This document shows, piece after piece, positions 34,980 through 44,975 of a stretch of 64,000 bases of DNA. The DNA is from Cyanobacteria bacterium UBA2566. Lineage in GTDB: Bacteria > Cyanobacteriota > Cyanobacteriia > Cyanobacteriales > Desertifilaceae. The notes under the pieces are model-generated. The model had not been told where the DNA came from. It saw only the letters and a program-made list of their open reading frames with translations, and did not search any database. The stretch is from contig DDLS01000210.1 in assembly GCA_002340255.1 (NCBI GenBank), positions 1 through 64,000 of the forward strand, given 5' to 3'. Made by a program: the position numbers and the translations under genes. Position 1 is the stretch's first letter. Each line of letters opens with the position of its first letter.

Positions 34980-37208
34980 ATGGCAACGAAATTCCCCAAG
35001 TTTAGCCAAGACCTCGCACAAGATCCCACAACTCGTCGGATCTGGTACGGGATAGCTACCGCCCACGATTTTGAAACCCATGATGGAATGACGGAAGAAA
35101 ATCTTTACCAAAAGATTTTCGCCTCCCATTTCGGTCATCTGGCAATCATCTTCCTGTGGACTTCTGGCAACCTGTTCCACGTAGCTTGGCAAGGTAACTT
35201 TGAACAGTGGATCAAAGATCCTCTCAATGTCCGTCCCATTGCTCACGCGATTTGGGACCCACAATTTGGACAAGCAGCGATCGATGCTTACACTCAAGCT
35301 GGTGCTGCTAACCCTGTAAACATTGCTTATTCTGGTGTCTACCACTGGTGGTACACCATTGGAATGCGGACGAATGGCGATCTGTATCAAGGAGCGATCT
35401 TCCTTTTGGTTCTAGCTTCGTTGATGCTGTTCGCTGGCTGGTTACACCTCCAGCCCAGTTTCCGTCCTAGCTTGTCTTGGTTCAAGAACGCTGAATCCCG
35501 TCTGAATCACCACTTGGCTGGTTTATTCGGTGTTAGCTCTCTGGCTTGGACCGGTCACTTAGTTCACGTCGCAATCCCCGAATCTCGCGGTCAGCACGTG
35601 GGCTGGGATAACTTCCTTAGCACTTTGCCTCACCCGGCTGGTTTGGTTCCCTTCTTCACAGGGAACTGGGGCGTATATGCGGAAAATGCAGATACGGCTG
35701 GTCATGTGTTTGGCACATCTGAAGGTGCAGGAACCGCAATTCTAACCTTCTTAGGTGGTTTCCATCCCCAAACTGAGTCTCTGTGGCTCACCGATATGGC
35801 TCATCACCATTTGGCGATCGCAGTTCTCTTCATCGTTGCTGGACATATGTACCGCACGAACTGGGGTATTGGCCACAGCATGAAGGAAATCATGGAAGCC
35901 CATAATCCTCCCAAAGGAACCCCCTTTGGAGGCATGATCGGTGACGGTCATAAAGGAATGTACGATACCTACAACGAATCGTTACACTTCCAGTTGGGAT
36001 GGCACTTGGCTTGTCTAGGTGTTGTGACTTCTCTAGTCGCCCAACATATGTATGCCATGCCTCCTTATGCTTTCATGGCTAAGGACTACACCACCATGGC
36101 AGCTCTATACACCCATCACCAGTACATTGCTGGATTCCTGATGGTAGGGGCTTTTGCTCACGGTGCAATCTTCTTAGTTCGGGACTACGATCCAGAAGCC
36201 AACAAGAACAACGTATTGGCTCGGATGCTTGAGCATAAAGAAGCTCTTATTTCTCACCTGAGCTGGGTTTCCTTGTTCCTCGGTTTCCATACCCTGGGAC
36301 TGTATGTTCACAATGATGTTGTGGTTGCCTTTGGCACTCCTGAGAAGCAAATCTTGATTGAACCTGTGTTTGCTCAGTTCGTTCAAGCTTCTTCCGGTAA
36401 GTTAATGTATGGAATGGATGTTTTACTGTCCAATCCTGACAGCATTGCTTATACCGCATTCCCCAATCACGCTAACTTCTGGCTACCCGGATGGTTAGAT
36501 GCGATTAATAACAACTCTAACTCTCTGTTCTTACCCATTGGCCCTGGTGATTTCTTGGTTCACCATGCGATCGCCCTTGGTCTGCACACCACCACCTTAA
36601 TCCTCGTGAAAGGTGCGTTGGATGCACGGGGTTCCAAGCTGATGCCCGATAAGAAAGACTTCGGTTACAGCTTCCCCTGTGATGGCCCCGGTCGTGGTGG
36701 TACTTGCGACATCTCTGCTTGGGATGCCTTCTACCTCGCCATGTTCTGGATGCTCAATACCCTAGGCTGGTTAACCTTCTACTGGCACTGGAAGCATCTG
36801 GCTATTTGGCAAGGAAATCTGGCTCAGTTCAATGAGTCCTCTACCCACCTCATGGGTTGGTTCCGCGATTACCTGTGGTTAAACTCCTCTCAGTTGATCA
36901 ATGGATATAATCCCTACGGCATGAATAACCTGGCTGTTTGGGCTTGGATGTTCCTCTTCGGACACCTGGTCTGGGCAACTGGATTCATGTTCCTGATTAG
37001 CTGGCGTGGTTACTGGCAAGAGTTGATTGAAACGATTGTTTGGGCCCACGAGCGTACTCCTCTAGCGAACTTGGTTCGTTGGAAAGATAAGCCCGTTGCT
37101 CTGTCTATCGTTCAAGCTCGTGTAGTTGGTCTAGCTCACTTCACTGTTGGCTACGTCCTCACCTATGCAGCCTTCTTAATTGCCTCCACTGCGGGTAAGT
37201 TCGGTTAA
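34980..37208 (+). CDS. psaB: Photosystem I P700 apoprotein A2
   Basis: 742 residues, the partner of PsaA. The F_X motif FPCDGPGRGGTC is near 565-576, and numerous His chlorophyll ligands (HHLAIAVLFIVAGHMYRTNW) are conserved. The start is the ATG at 34980, preceded by GAGAAGG. Length and order are normal, and a strong terminator follows at 37236. Co-transcription with psaA is clear from the 19-base spacing. Confidence 0.98.
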   Translation: MATKFPKFSQDLAQDPTTRRIWYGIATAHDFETHDGMTEENLYQKIFASHFGHLAIIFLWTSGNLFHVAWQGNFEQWIKDPLNVRPIAHAIWDPQFGQAAIDAYTQAGAANPVNIAYSGVYHWWYTIGMRTNGDLYQGAIFLLVLASLMLFAGWLHLQPSFRPSLSWFKNAESRLNHHLAGLFGVSSLAWTGHLVHVAIPESRGQHVGWDNFLSTLPHPAGLVPFFTGNWGVYAENADTAGHVFGTSEGAGTAILTFLGGFHPQTESLWLTDMAHHHLAIAVLFIVAGHMYRTNWGIGHSMKEIMEAHNPPKGTPFGGMIGDGHKGMYDTYNESLHFQLGWHLACLGVVTSLVAQHMYAMPPYAFMAKDYTTMAALYTHHQYIAGFLMVGAFAHGAIFLVRDYDPEANKNNVLARMLEHKEALISHLSWVSLFLGFHTLGLYVHNDVVVAFGTPEKQILIEPVFAQFVQASSGKLMYGMDVLLSNPDSIAYTAFPNHANFWLPGWLDAINNNSNSLFLPIGPGDFLVHHAIALGLHTTTLILVKGALDARGSKLMPDKKDFGYSFPCDGPGRGGTCDISAWDAFYLAMFWMLNTLGWLTFYWHWKHLAIWQGNLAQFNESSTHLMGWFRDYLWLNSSQLINGYNPYGMNNLAVWAWMFLFGHLVWATGFMFLISWRGYWQELIETIVWAHERTPLANLVRWKDKPVALSIVQARVVGLAHFTVGYVLTYAAFLIASTAGKFG

Positions 37209-37235
37209 ATCCTTCTGGACCGATCATTAACTGAT

Positions 37236-37269
37236 AAAAACCCCTCACCTTCGGGTGGGGGGTTTTGTT
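37236..37269 (+). terminator. Rho-independent terminator of psaAB
   Basis: A GC-rich stem (ACCCCTCACC-TTCG-GGTGGGGGGT) is flanked by A-runs and a TTTTGTTG tail, 28 bases after the psaB stop. Confidence 0.85.
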
Positions 37270-37348
37270 GTCCGATACAGCAGGGAAAGGGATAATCAAG
37301 GAATCAGGATTTGAAACTCCTTTTTCACAACGTGACAGAAGAGGGATA

Positions 37349-38836
37349 TCATGGGTTTCTTAAACCCAGTTCGATCGCCTCAATGACAGACTCCAATACC
37401 TTCACTCGTGCATAAAGCTTATCGTTGCCAGCGACTACTGTCCAAGGAGCATTGGGTGTATGGGTACGGCCAATGGCCTGATTCACTGCAACCTCGTATA
37501 GTCCCCATTTTTCTCGGTTTCGCCAATCTTCATCGGTTAACTTATATTGCTTAAAGGGATCGTTCTGACGGGACTCAAAGCGCTGTAACTGCTCTTCTGG
37601 ACTCACATGAAGCCAAAACTTAACTAGAACATATCCCGCATCGGTCAACATGGCTTCAAATTCGTTAATTTCACGATAGGCTCTCCGCCATTGGGTATCG
37701 GTAGCAAAGCCTTCAATGCGTTCAACTAAAACCCGGCCATACCAGGTTCGGTCAAAAATACCAATTTTGCCAGCGGTGGGTAAATCTCGCCAAAATCGCC
37801 ACAGATAATGATGCATTTTTTCCTCCGCCGTCGGTGCAGAAAAGGCTTTGACTTCATAACTGCGAGGATCTAAATTATCGGTTAAGCGCTTAATGGCTCC
37901 GCCTTTTCCAGCCGCATCCCATCCTTCAAATAAGGCTAATACGGGCAATTTAGCCTTAAAAATCTTCAGTTGTAATTCTTGCAATCTCATCTGGGCTTTT
38001 TTTAGCCGTTTCTGATACTCTTTCTTAGAGAAGGAAGCACTCAGATCGACCCGCGCCAGGAAATCCGGTTCTGTGGGTTCTAAATACTCTTGGGGAGGAA
38101 GAGAAGGGGGAATGAGTTGACTTTGACTGCGATCTAAGGCTTCTCGCAGGGTAGCGGCTACGGTTTGTAAGACTTTGACTTGGGCCCAGCGTTGACAGTT
38201 GCCTTCGACTAATGTCCAGGGGGCAAACCCAGTGCTGGTTTGAATAATCATTTCTTCTGCCAGCATCTGATAGTCGTCATACCGTTTGACCTGTTGCCAA
38301 TCTTCATCCCTAACTCGCCAGGCATTGAGGGTGTCTTTGGCGTAGGCTTTAAGCCGTTGCTTGAGTTCTTTTTTACTCAGATGAATCCAAAATTTGGCGA
38401 TCGCACAACCGTCATCGCTCATTTGCCGCTCAAAAGCGTTAAGATGGCGCATCAGAGCGGGAACTTGAGCTTCTCGAACACGATTAAATAGCCGGTCTTC
38501 GAGAACATGGGTATACCAGCTATGGTAAAACAGCCCAATGCTGCCGTAGTGGGGGATTTTCTGCCAAAATCTCCAGAGGACAGGATAATTTTTTTCTTCG
38601 GTGTTTGGCGGCCAAATGGGATGCAGTGCAAATCCCCTGGGGTCCATATACCCAATCACTTTTTTGACTAGAGCGCCTTTACCAGCGGCTGCCCATCCTT
38701 CAAGCACGACGATCATGGGTAATTTTTTTTCCCAACAGGCGTGTTGAAGCGATCGCAACTGTTGCATCAGATCTTCTATTTCTATTTTGTAGCGGTGCTT
38801 GTCAAGAGAGCGATCGAGATCCAGTTGCTTGAGCAT
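37349..38836 (-). CDS. pap: Tandem-domain polyphosphate kinase 2 family protein (polyphosphate:AMP phosphotransferase type)
   Basis: 495 residues with two PPK2 domains. Walker A motifs are EGWAAAGKGALVKKV at 46-60 and EGWDAAGKGGAIKRL near 303-317. The lid motif of the C-terminal half is intact (FDRTWYGRVLVERIEGF). The N-terminal half has a degenerate equivalent (FYHSWYTHVLEDRLFN), so the second domain is likely the catalytic one. Two-domain PPK2 enzymes transfer phosphate from polyphosphate to AMP. The gene stands alone, converging with psaB. A 0.3-kb gap without genes (38837-39156) follows its start. Confidence 0.88.
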   Translation of the reverse strand: MLKQLDLDRSLDKHRYKIEIEDLMQQLRSLQHACWEKKLPMIVVLEGWAAAGKGALVKKVIGYMDPRGFALHPIWPPNTEEKNYPVLWRFWQKIPHYGSIGLFYHSWYTHVLEDRLFNRVREAQVPALMRHLNAFERQMSDDGCAIAKFWIHLSKKELKQRLKAYAKDTLNAWRVRDEDWQQVKRYDDYQMLAEEMIIQTSTGFAPWTLVEGNCQRWAQVKVLQTVAATLREALDRSQSQLIPPSLPPQEYLEPTEPDFLARVDLSASFSKKEYQKRLKKAQMRLQELQLKIFKAKLPVLALFEGWDAAGKGGAIKRLTDNLDPRSYEVKAFSAPTAEEKMHHYLWRFWRDLPTAGKIGIFDRTWYGRVLVERIEGFATDTQWRRAYREINEFEAMLTDAGYVLVKFWLHVSPEEQLQRFESRQNDPFKQYKLTDEDWRNREKWGLYEVAVNQAIGRTHTPNAPWTVVAGNDKLYARVKVLESVIEAIELGLRNP

Positions 38837-39071
38837 TCGTGTATATATCCTTGTATAGTTCTGGTTCTATGATCTGCGATCGCGTCCTGATTCTTCCAAT
38901 CCTTTGGCTTATTTTCAAATTTGCACCCATATCCCATCCTGGCCAACATGGAGAAATGACTTAATTCTTTTTACATATAATTTGATACGCTAAACCCATG
39001 GTAACTGAAGAGATTTCATGATGGAATATCACTCCTACAACACTCAATTCCCTGCTCTCACTTGCGCTTAA

Positions 39072-39092
39072 CAAGGGGCTGAGTGCCCCTTG
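39072..39092. other. Perfect 8-bp hairpin in a gene-free stretch
   Basis: CAAGGGGC-TGAGT-GCCCCTTG lies between the zinc-binding protein gene (stop 39157) and the polyphosphate gene start. It may end zinc-gene transcripts on the minus strand, but no T-run follows. I see nothing else in 38837-39156. Confidence 0.4.
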
Positions 39093-39156
39093 CCTCTTAA
39101 TGATCGATTAGGGGAAACCTTAGAAAGAAATGGTTTCAGGATTCAGAATAGTTAAC

Positions 39157-40227
39157 TTATTCATTTAAAGCGTCAGCTAAATTAGTTGCATTTTGTTCCA
39201 TAATCGTCAAATACATAGTGGGTTCAGTACTGGTTGAACCTCCTGTTTCGATTGGATCAAATGTACTAACTTCAATTTTGAGATCTTGAGCTAGAGTTTC
39301 AAAGGCTTTAGTGTTTCCTTGCTGATCTTGGAGTAAGGCTTGAATCTGTTCAGCTTGCACAATTTCGATCAAGCGGCGCACATCTTCAGGAGAGGGATTT
39401 TCTTCCGGAATGTCTACCAAGAATTCAGCTCTGAGACCATAACTCTGAGCAAAATAATTGGCAAAATCATGGAAGGTGATAAAGGTTTGTCCGGCGTAAG
39501 GTTTCAGTTGTTCGGTAATCTGAGCATCTAAGCTTTTCAGTTCCTCGATAAAAGCAGCAGCATTTTGGGTATAAACTTCTGTTCCTTCTGGATCGGCAGC
39601 AATTAAAGCATCACGAATATTTTCGACTTGCTCAATTGCTCGTTTGGGATCGAGCCAAATATGAGGATCGAATTCTCCATGATCATGGTGACCATGCTCG
39701 CGATCGTGGTCGTGGTCGTGGTCGTGGTCATGATCGTGGTCGCGATCGTCTTCGTCACCATGGTCGTGGTCATGATCGTCTTCATCACCATGGTCGTGGT
39801 CATCATGGTCTTGTTCTGCAAACTTTAACGGTTCAATACCGGAACTTGAATCAACGATGACTAAATCGGTATTCTCCGCATTGTTAATGAGGTCATCTAG
39901 AAAAAATTCTAGTTCTAACCCATTTTTAATCAATATATCCGCTTGGGCGATCGCCTGAACATCCCCAGGTTTAGCTTGGTAGTCATGGGGGCCGATGTTA
40001 GTTGGTAGTAATTGTATGACTTCTGCGCGATCGCCCGCCACTGCCTTCGTAAATTGGGTAATCGGCAAAAATGTGGTCACTACCTCCAAGCCGTCTTGCT
40101 CTTCCACAACGGCTGTATTTTGCCCTGTAATGGGTTCAGTGCTGGAGTTAGAAACACAACTGACGAGAGATAGGGCAGTGAAAACCGCGATCCCCAATTG
40201 ACTTACTCTCTTTCCTGGAATGATCAT
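39157..40227 (-). CDS. znuA: Zinc ABC transporter substrate-binding lipoprotein with His/Asp-rich loop
   Basis: 356 residues. A lipobox (ALSLVSCVSN) follows the signal peptide. The fold of the ZnuA group is indicated by FLPITQFTKAVAGD, the metal ligand His in TNIGPHDYQAKPGD, DPHIWLDPKRA and TFHDFANYF. A long loop at about 135-190 consists of His-Asp repeats (DHDHDHDHDHDH), typical of zinc-binding ZnuA proteins, and is encoded by an imperfect hexamer array at about 39670-39820. It delivers zinc to a membrane permease. No znuB or znuC lies next to it in the window. A zinc-regulator-like palindrome lies just upstream. Confidence 0.9.
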   Translation of the reverse strand: MIIPGKRVSQLGIAVFTALSLVSCVSNSSTEPITGQNTAVVEEQDGLEVVTTFLPITQFTKAVAGDRAEVIQLLPTNIGPHDYQAKPGDVQAIAQADILIKNGLELEFFLDDLINNAENTDLVIVDSSSGIEPLKFAEQDHDDHDHGDEDDHDHDHGDEDDRDHDHDHDHDHDHDREHGHHDHGEFDPHIWLDPKRAIEQVENIRDALIAADPEGTEVYTQNAAAFIEELKSLDAQITEQLKPYAGQTFITFHDFANYFAQSYGLRAEFLVDIPEENPSPEDVRRLIEIVQAEQIQALLQDQQGNTKAFETLAQDLKIEVSTFDPIETGGSTSTEPTMYLTIMEQNATNLADALNE

Positions 40228-40240
40228 GGACTTAAATTAG

Positions 40241-40253
40241 AATGATTATCATT
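40241..40253 (-). promoter_or_regulatory. Zur/Fur-like operator upstream of the zinc-binding protein gene
   Basis: AATGAT-T-ATCATT, a 13-base perfect palindrome 14 bases upstream of the ATG of the zinc-binding protein gene. It fits the 1-point-symmetric boxes bound by Fur family repressors, and the downstream gene points to Zur. Position so close to the start suggests blocking of transcription at the start site. Confidence 0.55.
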
Positions 40254-40286
40254 GTATTTTAGCAGGAGGAGCAAAAAAATGTTCGC

Positions 40287-41951
40287 TTATTGGCACTCTT
40301 TTTCCTCAAACCCACGATTGCCGGTCACGGAAATTAGACAAGAAAACTCTAATACACTCTCACCCGTTCCCTGATTATTGATAATCGCATTTCCTCGTCC
40401 TCCTTGAGAAGCCTTAACTACAATATTGCCATGGACTTGATTATTTTCAATTCTGACATTATTCATCCCACTTGCTCCTCGATTGGTATCGGCACTGACG
40501 TAAATATTCGATTTCCCAATTGGAGCAGGTAAGAGGAGATTATCCGCGATTGTCACATTTTCAATCTCAGGAATTTTATAAATGCCAATATACGCATTAC
40601 CTTGATTTCCCCGAATCACTGCTCCCTTAACCGACGTTCCTCCACAGCACTCTTGAATTAAAATCCCTTCTCCATCCACACTCCAATACCGATTATCCAT
40701 AATTTGATGGCGATACACCTCATACTCATTTCCCTCAATAGTAACCTGATGTCCTGACCAATCAATCCCTCTATTTTCAAACGTATTAGCATTTCTGGGT
40801 TGACGTAATCCTGTCGGGTGAGTCCACACTTGCTTTCGCTGTTTATCGTAAATTTTATTGTCTTTAATCACCAATCCTTGACCAGAAGCTTGAATCCCAG
40901 AGCGCATCGTATGATAAATCCAATTATCTCGAATGGTAATTCCGTGACGAAATAATCCAGGTTGAGTCCTGGGAGTTTCTGCTAAACCGAACTGGCCAGA
41001 GCGATTCACGGCAATCCCATGATGGGCGCTATAATCGAAAGGGACACGACTACCTTGAGCATAAGTAATAATCTGTTTTTTCTTCAGTCCTTTCACTTTA
41101 TATCCCGGTTGCTCATAAGTATCGGTAATCCGATCGTTGATGCGATTATTGGCGACTAAAATATGTTCATAGCCATTAATTTTAAAATTGGCACTAAAGC
41201 GACTTGCAAACCGCATCCAAGCATCTTGAAAAGAGCGATCGGGTACTCGACTGTCAGGATAGGCAACATTATTACTACGAATCCCAAATAGGATGATATT
41301 TCGGTTCTTTGCTGAGTTCAAATCTGGTACAATCTGCACTCCTGCGCGATTAATATCTAAATAGACTAACCCTAGATTACTGTCTGTTTCAGGATGAGCC
41401 GTACGAATCGTCTTAAATGCCGTGTCGTTGGCAGTTCCTTCTCCCGATAACTGGGGTTTATACTCGGGGAAAACCAAACGGGAGCGGGGTTGAAAGTCAT
41501 CGAATTTTGCGTTGGTTATCTTCGGACGCTCTCCCCGCAGAATAATTCTATTGTCTAAAACCAGATCCTCGGAAAATTCATAGGTTCCGGTGGGAAAATA
41601 GATGACTCCTCCCCCGTGTTCCATGGCTGTTGCTTTGGCTTGCTCAAACTGGCGATCGCTGTTTTCTCCCGGAAAGTCCTTAATATTATACACGCATCCC
41701 CAAGGTAAGCGATCGCTCCAGGGATAAGCCTCTTTTCCATACCAATCGGCGATCGGATTAGTTTCCAGAACTGAATAATCCGCAGGACAATCGAGATCTG
41801 CAACTTGAATAATAGATACCGGTAAAGGCTCTAGATTAATACTTTCTAGAAAGAGATTCAAAAATAGAATATAACTGAGCAAGCATAAAATACCCATCCA
41901 CCCTATGCTAAAAACTAATTTCTTGTATTTCCTCCATAATTTGCGGTTCAT
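40287..41951 (-). CDS. Right-handed parallel beta-helix protein (pectate-lyase-like fold), exported
   Basis: 554 residues with one N-terminal membrane span (about 10-33), which acts as signal or anchor. From about residue 95 a classical beta-helix opening occurs (TAMEHGGGVIYFPTGTYEFS). Many helix repeats follow of the form 'V-I--N----' (GITIRDNWIYHTMRSGIQAS; VTIEGNEYEVYRHQI; VRIENNQVHGNIVVKAS). No catalytic signature could be assigned. Such proteins bind or cleave polysaccharides at the cell surface. The adjacent gene on the same strand is a diguanylate cyclase, which suggests, weakly, a link to exopolysaccharide or surface lifestyle. Confidence 0.8.
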   Translation of the reverse strand: MNRKLWRKYKKLVFSIGWMGILCLLSYILFLNLFLESINLEPLPVSIIQVADLDCPADYSVLETNPIADWYGKEAYPWSDRLPWGCVYNIKDFPGENSDRQFEQAKATAMEHGGGVIYFPTGTYEFSEDLVLDNRIILRGERPKITNAKFDDFQPRSRLVFPEYKPQLSGEGTANDTAFKTIRTAHPETDSNLGLVYLDINRAGVQIVPDLNSAKNRNIILFGIRSNNVAYPDSRVPDRSFQDAWMRFASRFSANFKINGYEHILVANNRINDRITDTYEQPGYKVKGLKKKQIITYAQGSRVPFDYSAHHGIAVNRSGQFGLAETPRTQPGLFRHGITIRDNWIYHTMRSGIQASGQGLVIKDNKIYDKQRKQVWTHPTGLRQPRNANTFENRGIDWSGHQVTIEGNEYEVYRHQIMDNRYWSVDGEGILIQECCGGTSVKGAVIRGNQGNAYIGIYKIPEIENVTIADNLLLPAPIGKSNIYVSADTNRGASGMNNVRIENNQVHGNIVVKASQGGRGNAIINNQGTGESVLEFSCLISVTGNRGFEEKECQ

Positions 41952-42004
41952 AAATTTGACCGTTGTCTCCCCTCAATACTTCCGCTGGAAACCTTTATAA
42001 TCAA

Positions 42005-43540
42005 TCAACACAGCTCGTTATCTAAAGGATGACAACAAAATCTATTTCTCCCTAACTTCTTAGCTTGATATAATGCCTGATCGGCAGCATTAATCAGAGA
42101 TTTTACAGACCACTTATCGGATGGTATTACACTGCTAACTCCTAAACTCAACGTTACATACCGATCGATTTCAGACTCCTCGTGTATAATCTGCAAATCA
42201 GCCATTTCCTTCTGTAAACTACGAGCTACATCGCAAGCTCCATTCCGATTTGTACTGGGCAAAATTATAGCAAACTCTTCTCCACCATATCGAGCAACCA
42301 AATCCCCTGGTCTTCTCGCTGCTTTCGTCAATGCACCAGCAATTTCAATCAAACAATCATCCCCTGACAAATGCCCATAAAAATCATTATATTTCTTAAA
42401 ATAATCTACATCAAACAAAACCAAGGATAGGCATTTTTGTTCCCGTTTCATTCGCAACCATTCTTTTTCTAATACAGAATCAAAAACGCGTCTATTCGCT
42501 ACCTGTGTCAATCCATCTCGATTAGCTAAACGTTCTAACTCTTGGTTCGCTATTTCTAGTTTTTGATACAATTTCGACTTTTCTAAAGGTGAAGCTAATT
42601 GATTGACAACTGCTTGAATTAAATCCACCAAATAATCCTGGCAATCTTCAACGCTTAATTTATAAAAAACTAGAATCGCTAAGACTCTTTGGTTGGCAAC
42701 AATAGGGACACCAAAAACCGATTTAAATCCCGACTTTTCAGCCATTTTTTTACCCACACATAAATCATCTAAATAATCACAACAATCATGAATCCATTCT
42801 GGTTTTTGAGATGTCCAAATTCTACCAGGCAAACCTTGATTAGGAGCCAAGGCAATCTGGGCACTTTTTTCTTGAAATTCTTGAAATTGCTCTCTTCCAG
42901 TTTCTAGACAAGGAATATAGGTTAACCAAGTTTCCTCATGATTAGGAATCCAAGCTTCTGCATAATCCCACAAGATATGACGGCAGACTCGATCTAAAAC
43001 TTGAGAAATAGCCAGTTGAATATCAAAAACATCATTGATTATTTTAGTAACATCTAACATTAAACTCATCTCTCCTTGAGTTTTCTGCAATTGTCTATTC
43101 TTGATCTCTAGAAAATTATTATTGAGTTGTAATTCTCGTTGTAAATCTCTTAATTCCAGATGATGTTTAACCCGAGCTAACAGTTCCTCCATTTGAAACG
43201 GTTTCGTCAAATAATCGGCTCCTCCCAATTGAAATGCTTTAGCCTTATCCATTCCTTCTTGAAGAGCGCTCAAAAAAATGACCGGGATATCAGAGGTTTT
43301 GGGATTTTGCTTCAGTTCTTGACAAAAAAGATACCCATTCATTTCAGGCATCATGATATCCAGAAGAATTAAATCAGGCTGGAAATGGTCAAGACTGGTG
43401 AGTGCAAATTTACCATTAGCGGCTAAACGAACTTCATAACCTTGCTGTTGCAAAACAGTTTTCAGTAGTCGAAGATTTTCTGTAAAATCATCAACGACTA
43501 ACAGTTGTGGAGACAGGTTAGAATTAAAAGACTGAATCAT
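42005..43540 (-). CDS. Receiver-GAF-GGDEF diguanylate cyclase
   Basis: 511 residues. The receiver domain at 13-130 has the acceptor Asp 61 (LILLDIMMPEMNG) and K-P-F. A GAF-like domain occupies about 160-330. The GGDEF domain at about 345-505 has the active-site GGEEF near 417-421 and an intact inhibitory site (RPGD five residues before it). It should make cyclic di-GMP and be product-inhibited. There is no membrane span, so it acts as a soluble response regulator; its kinase is not encoded next to it. It follows the beta-helix gene by 53 bases on the same strand (start-side neighbour). Confidence 0.92.
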   Translation of the reverse strand: MIQSFNSNLSPQLLVVDDFTENLRLLKTVLQQQGYEVRLAANGKFALTSLDHFQPDLILLDIMMPEMNGYLFCQELKQNPKTSDIPVIFLSALQEGMDKAKAFQLGGADYLTKPFQMEELLARVKHHLELRDLQRELQLNNNFLEIKNRQLQKTQGEMSLMLDVTKIINDVFDIQLAISQVLDRVCRHILWDYAEAWIPNHEETWLTYIPCLETGREQFQEFQEKSAQIALAPNQGLPGRIWTSQKPEWIHDCCDYLDDLCVGKKMAEKSGFKSVFGVPIVANQRVLAILVFYKLSVEDCQDYLVDLIQAVVNQLASPLEKSKLYQKLEIANQELERLANRDGLTQVANRRVFDSVLEKEWLRMKREQKCLSLVLFDVDYFKKYNDFYGHLSGDDCLIEIAGALTKAARRPGDLVARYGGEEFAIILPSTNRNGACDVARSLQKEMADLQIIHEESEIDRYVTLSLGVSSVIPSDKWSVKSLINAADQALYQAKKLGRNRFCCHPLDNELC

Positions 43541-43829
43541 GTTTTTAAATAAGAGTTGTATAAGCTACAAAGTTTAACTATAAAGACAATTCTCAATTAT
43601 CAGGCTCAATCATCAAGATTAAAGCCATGTAAAGGGATAGAGTTTAGTAACTGAGATTCAGAGGACTAAAGATCTTAATTCTCATGATATGGCATGTTCA
43701 AATAATCAGCCATGCGATCGCACAAGCAATGGGTTGCGCGATCGCCCCCTACCTCACCTCTGACCCTAACCCCCAACTGTCAAAAGGGTTTAAAATCCAA
43801 TCAGCACACCTGATATTCTCTCAAACCCT

Positions 43830-44714
43830 GTGACAACTCAACAGTTATCTCCAAAACTCTCAACCCCTCAAACCTGGCTCTGGCAAAACCATCGAATTAT
43901 CTATACGGTTCAGGGCGAGGGTATTCCCCTTGTCCTACTCCATGGTTTTGGCGGGTGTGTGGGTCATTGGCGCAAAAATATCCCCATGTTAGCCCAGGCT
44001 GGATATCAAGTGTTTGCCCTCGATTTACTAGGGTTTGGAGCTTCAGATAAACCCCCTTTAGACTACTCTATGGATCTCTGGTATAGCCTGCTTCAGGACT
44101 TTTGGGCAACTCATATTCAACAGCCAGCCGTATGGATTGGTAATTCTATTGGCGGACTGTTGAGCTTAATGATTCTAGCCCAAACTCCAGAGCGGGGAAA
44201 GGCTGGCGTTTTGATTAACTGTGCTGGAGGATTGAACCATCGTCCTGAAGAGCTGAATTTTCCCTTACGGATAATCATGGGAGCATTTACCCGTTTGGTA
44301 AGTTCTCCGGTTACTGGGCCATTTCTGTTCAATCAGGTGCGACAAAAACATCGTATTCGCAGGACGCTCCACCAAGTCTATATGTCCTCCGAGGCTATTA
44401 CAGATGAGCTAGTAGATTTACTCTATCAACCCTCCTGCGATCCTGGCGCACAAAAAGTCTTTGCTTCGGTATTAACTGCTCCTCCAGGGCCAAAACCGGA
44501 AGAGTTATTAACCCAAGTCAAACAGCCCTTGTTGGTCTTGTGGGGCGAAAATGACCCTTGGACTCCGATTAGTGCAGGTAAGCTGTATCGTTGTTTGGCT
44601 CAAACCCGCGCAGATGTTGAGTTTATCTCGATTCCGAATGCGGGTCATTGTCCCCATGATGAATATCCGGATTTAGTAAATCGGTTGATTTTAAGGGGTT
44701 TGACTCAATTTTGA
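43830..44714 (+). CDS. Alpha/beta hydrolase
   Basis: 294 residues from a GTG at 43830. The oxyanion loop is LLHGFGGCVGHW, the nucleophile Ser is in IGNSIGGLLSLM, the acid is in LWGENDPWTP and the His is in NAGHCPHDE. The profile resembles cyanobacterial hydrolases of the haloperoxidase and epoxide hydrolase group; the substrate is unknown. It is followed by 260 bases without a supported gene (44715-44975). The gap upstream (43541-43829) also has none. Confidence 0.85.
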   Translation: MTTQQLSPKLSTPQTWLWQNHRIIYTVQGEGIPLVLLHGFGGCVGHWRKNIPMLAQAGYQVFALDLLGFGASDKPPLDYSMDLWYSLLQDFWATHIQQPAVWIGNSIGGLLSLMILAQTPERGKAGVLINCAGGLNHRPEELNFPLRIIMGAFTRLVSSPVTGPFLFNQVRQKHRIRRTLHQVYMSSEAITDELVDLLYQPSCDPGAQKVFASVLTAPPGPKPEELLTQVKQPLLVLWGENDPWTPISAGKLYRCLAQTRADVEFISIPNAGHCPHDEYPDLVNRLILRGLTQF

Positions 44715-44975
44715 AGTTAGCCAATCATCATAGCGCGATCGCCGGAAACCACAGTTTCGATGGTAGATCAATATTCTGACAGTAGAACGGGGATTTAGAT
44801 TTTTGAAAGATCCTTATTTTTTAACCGATAGTGTCTTTCTGAAATCCCCTCACAGAATAGAAGCTTTAGGACTGCTGATGGGGCTGTACTTATTGGTTTG
44901 GCATGGTTATGCAATCCCGACTTTTGAGTTGATCTTTTCAGCAAAACACCACTGATAAAGGTTGCTACACCGACC

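Noticed and set aside
39603..39860. Open frames on both strands through the His/Asp repeat
   Set aside because: They come from the hexamer repeat of the zinc-binding protein; the translations are only simple repeats.
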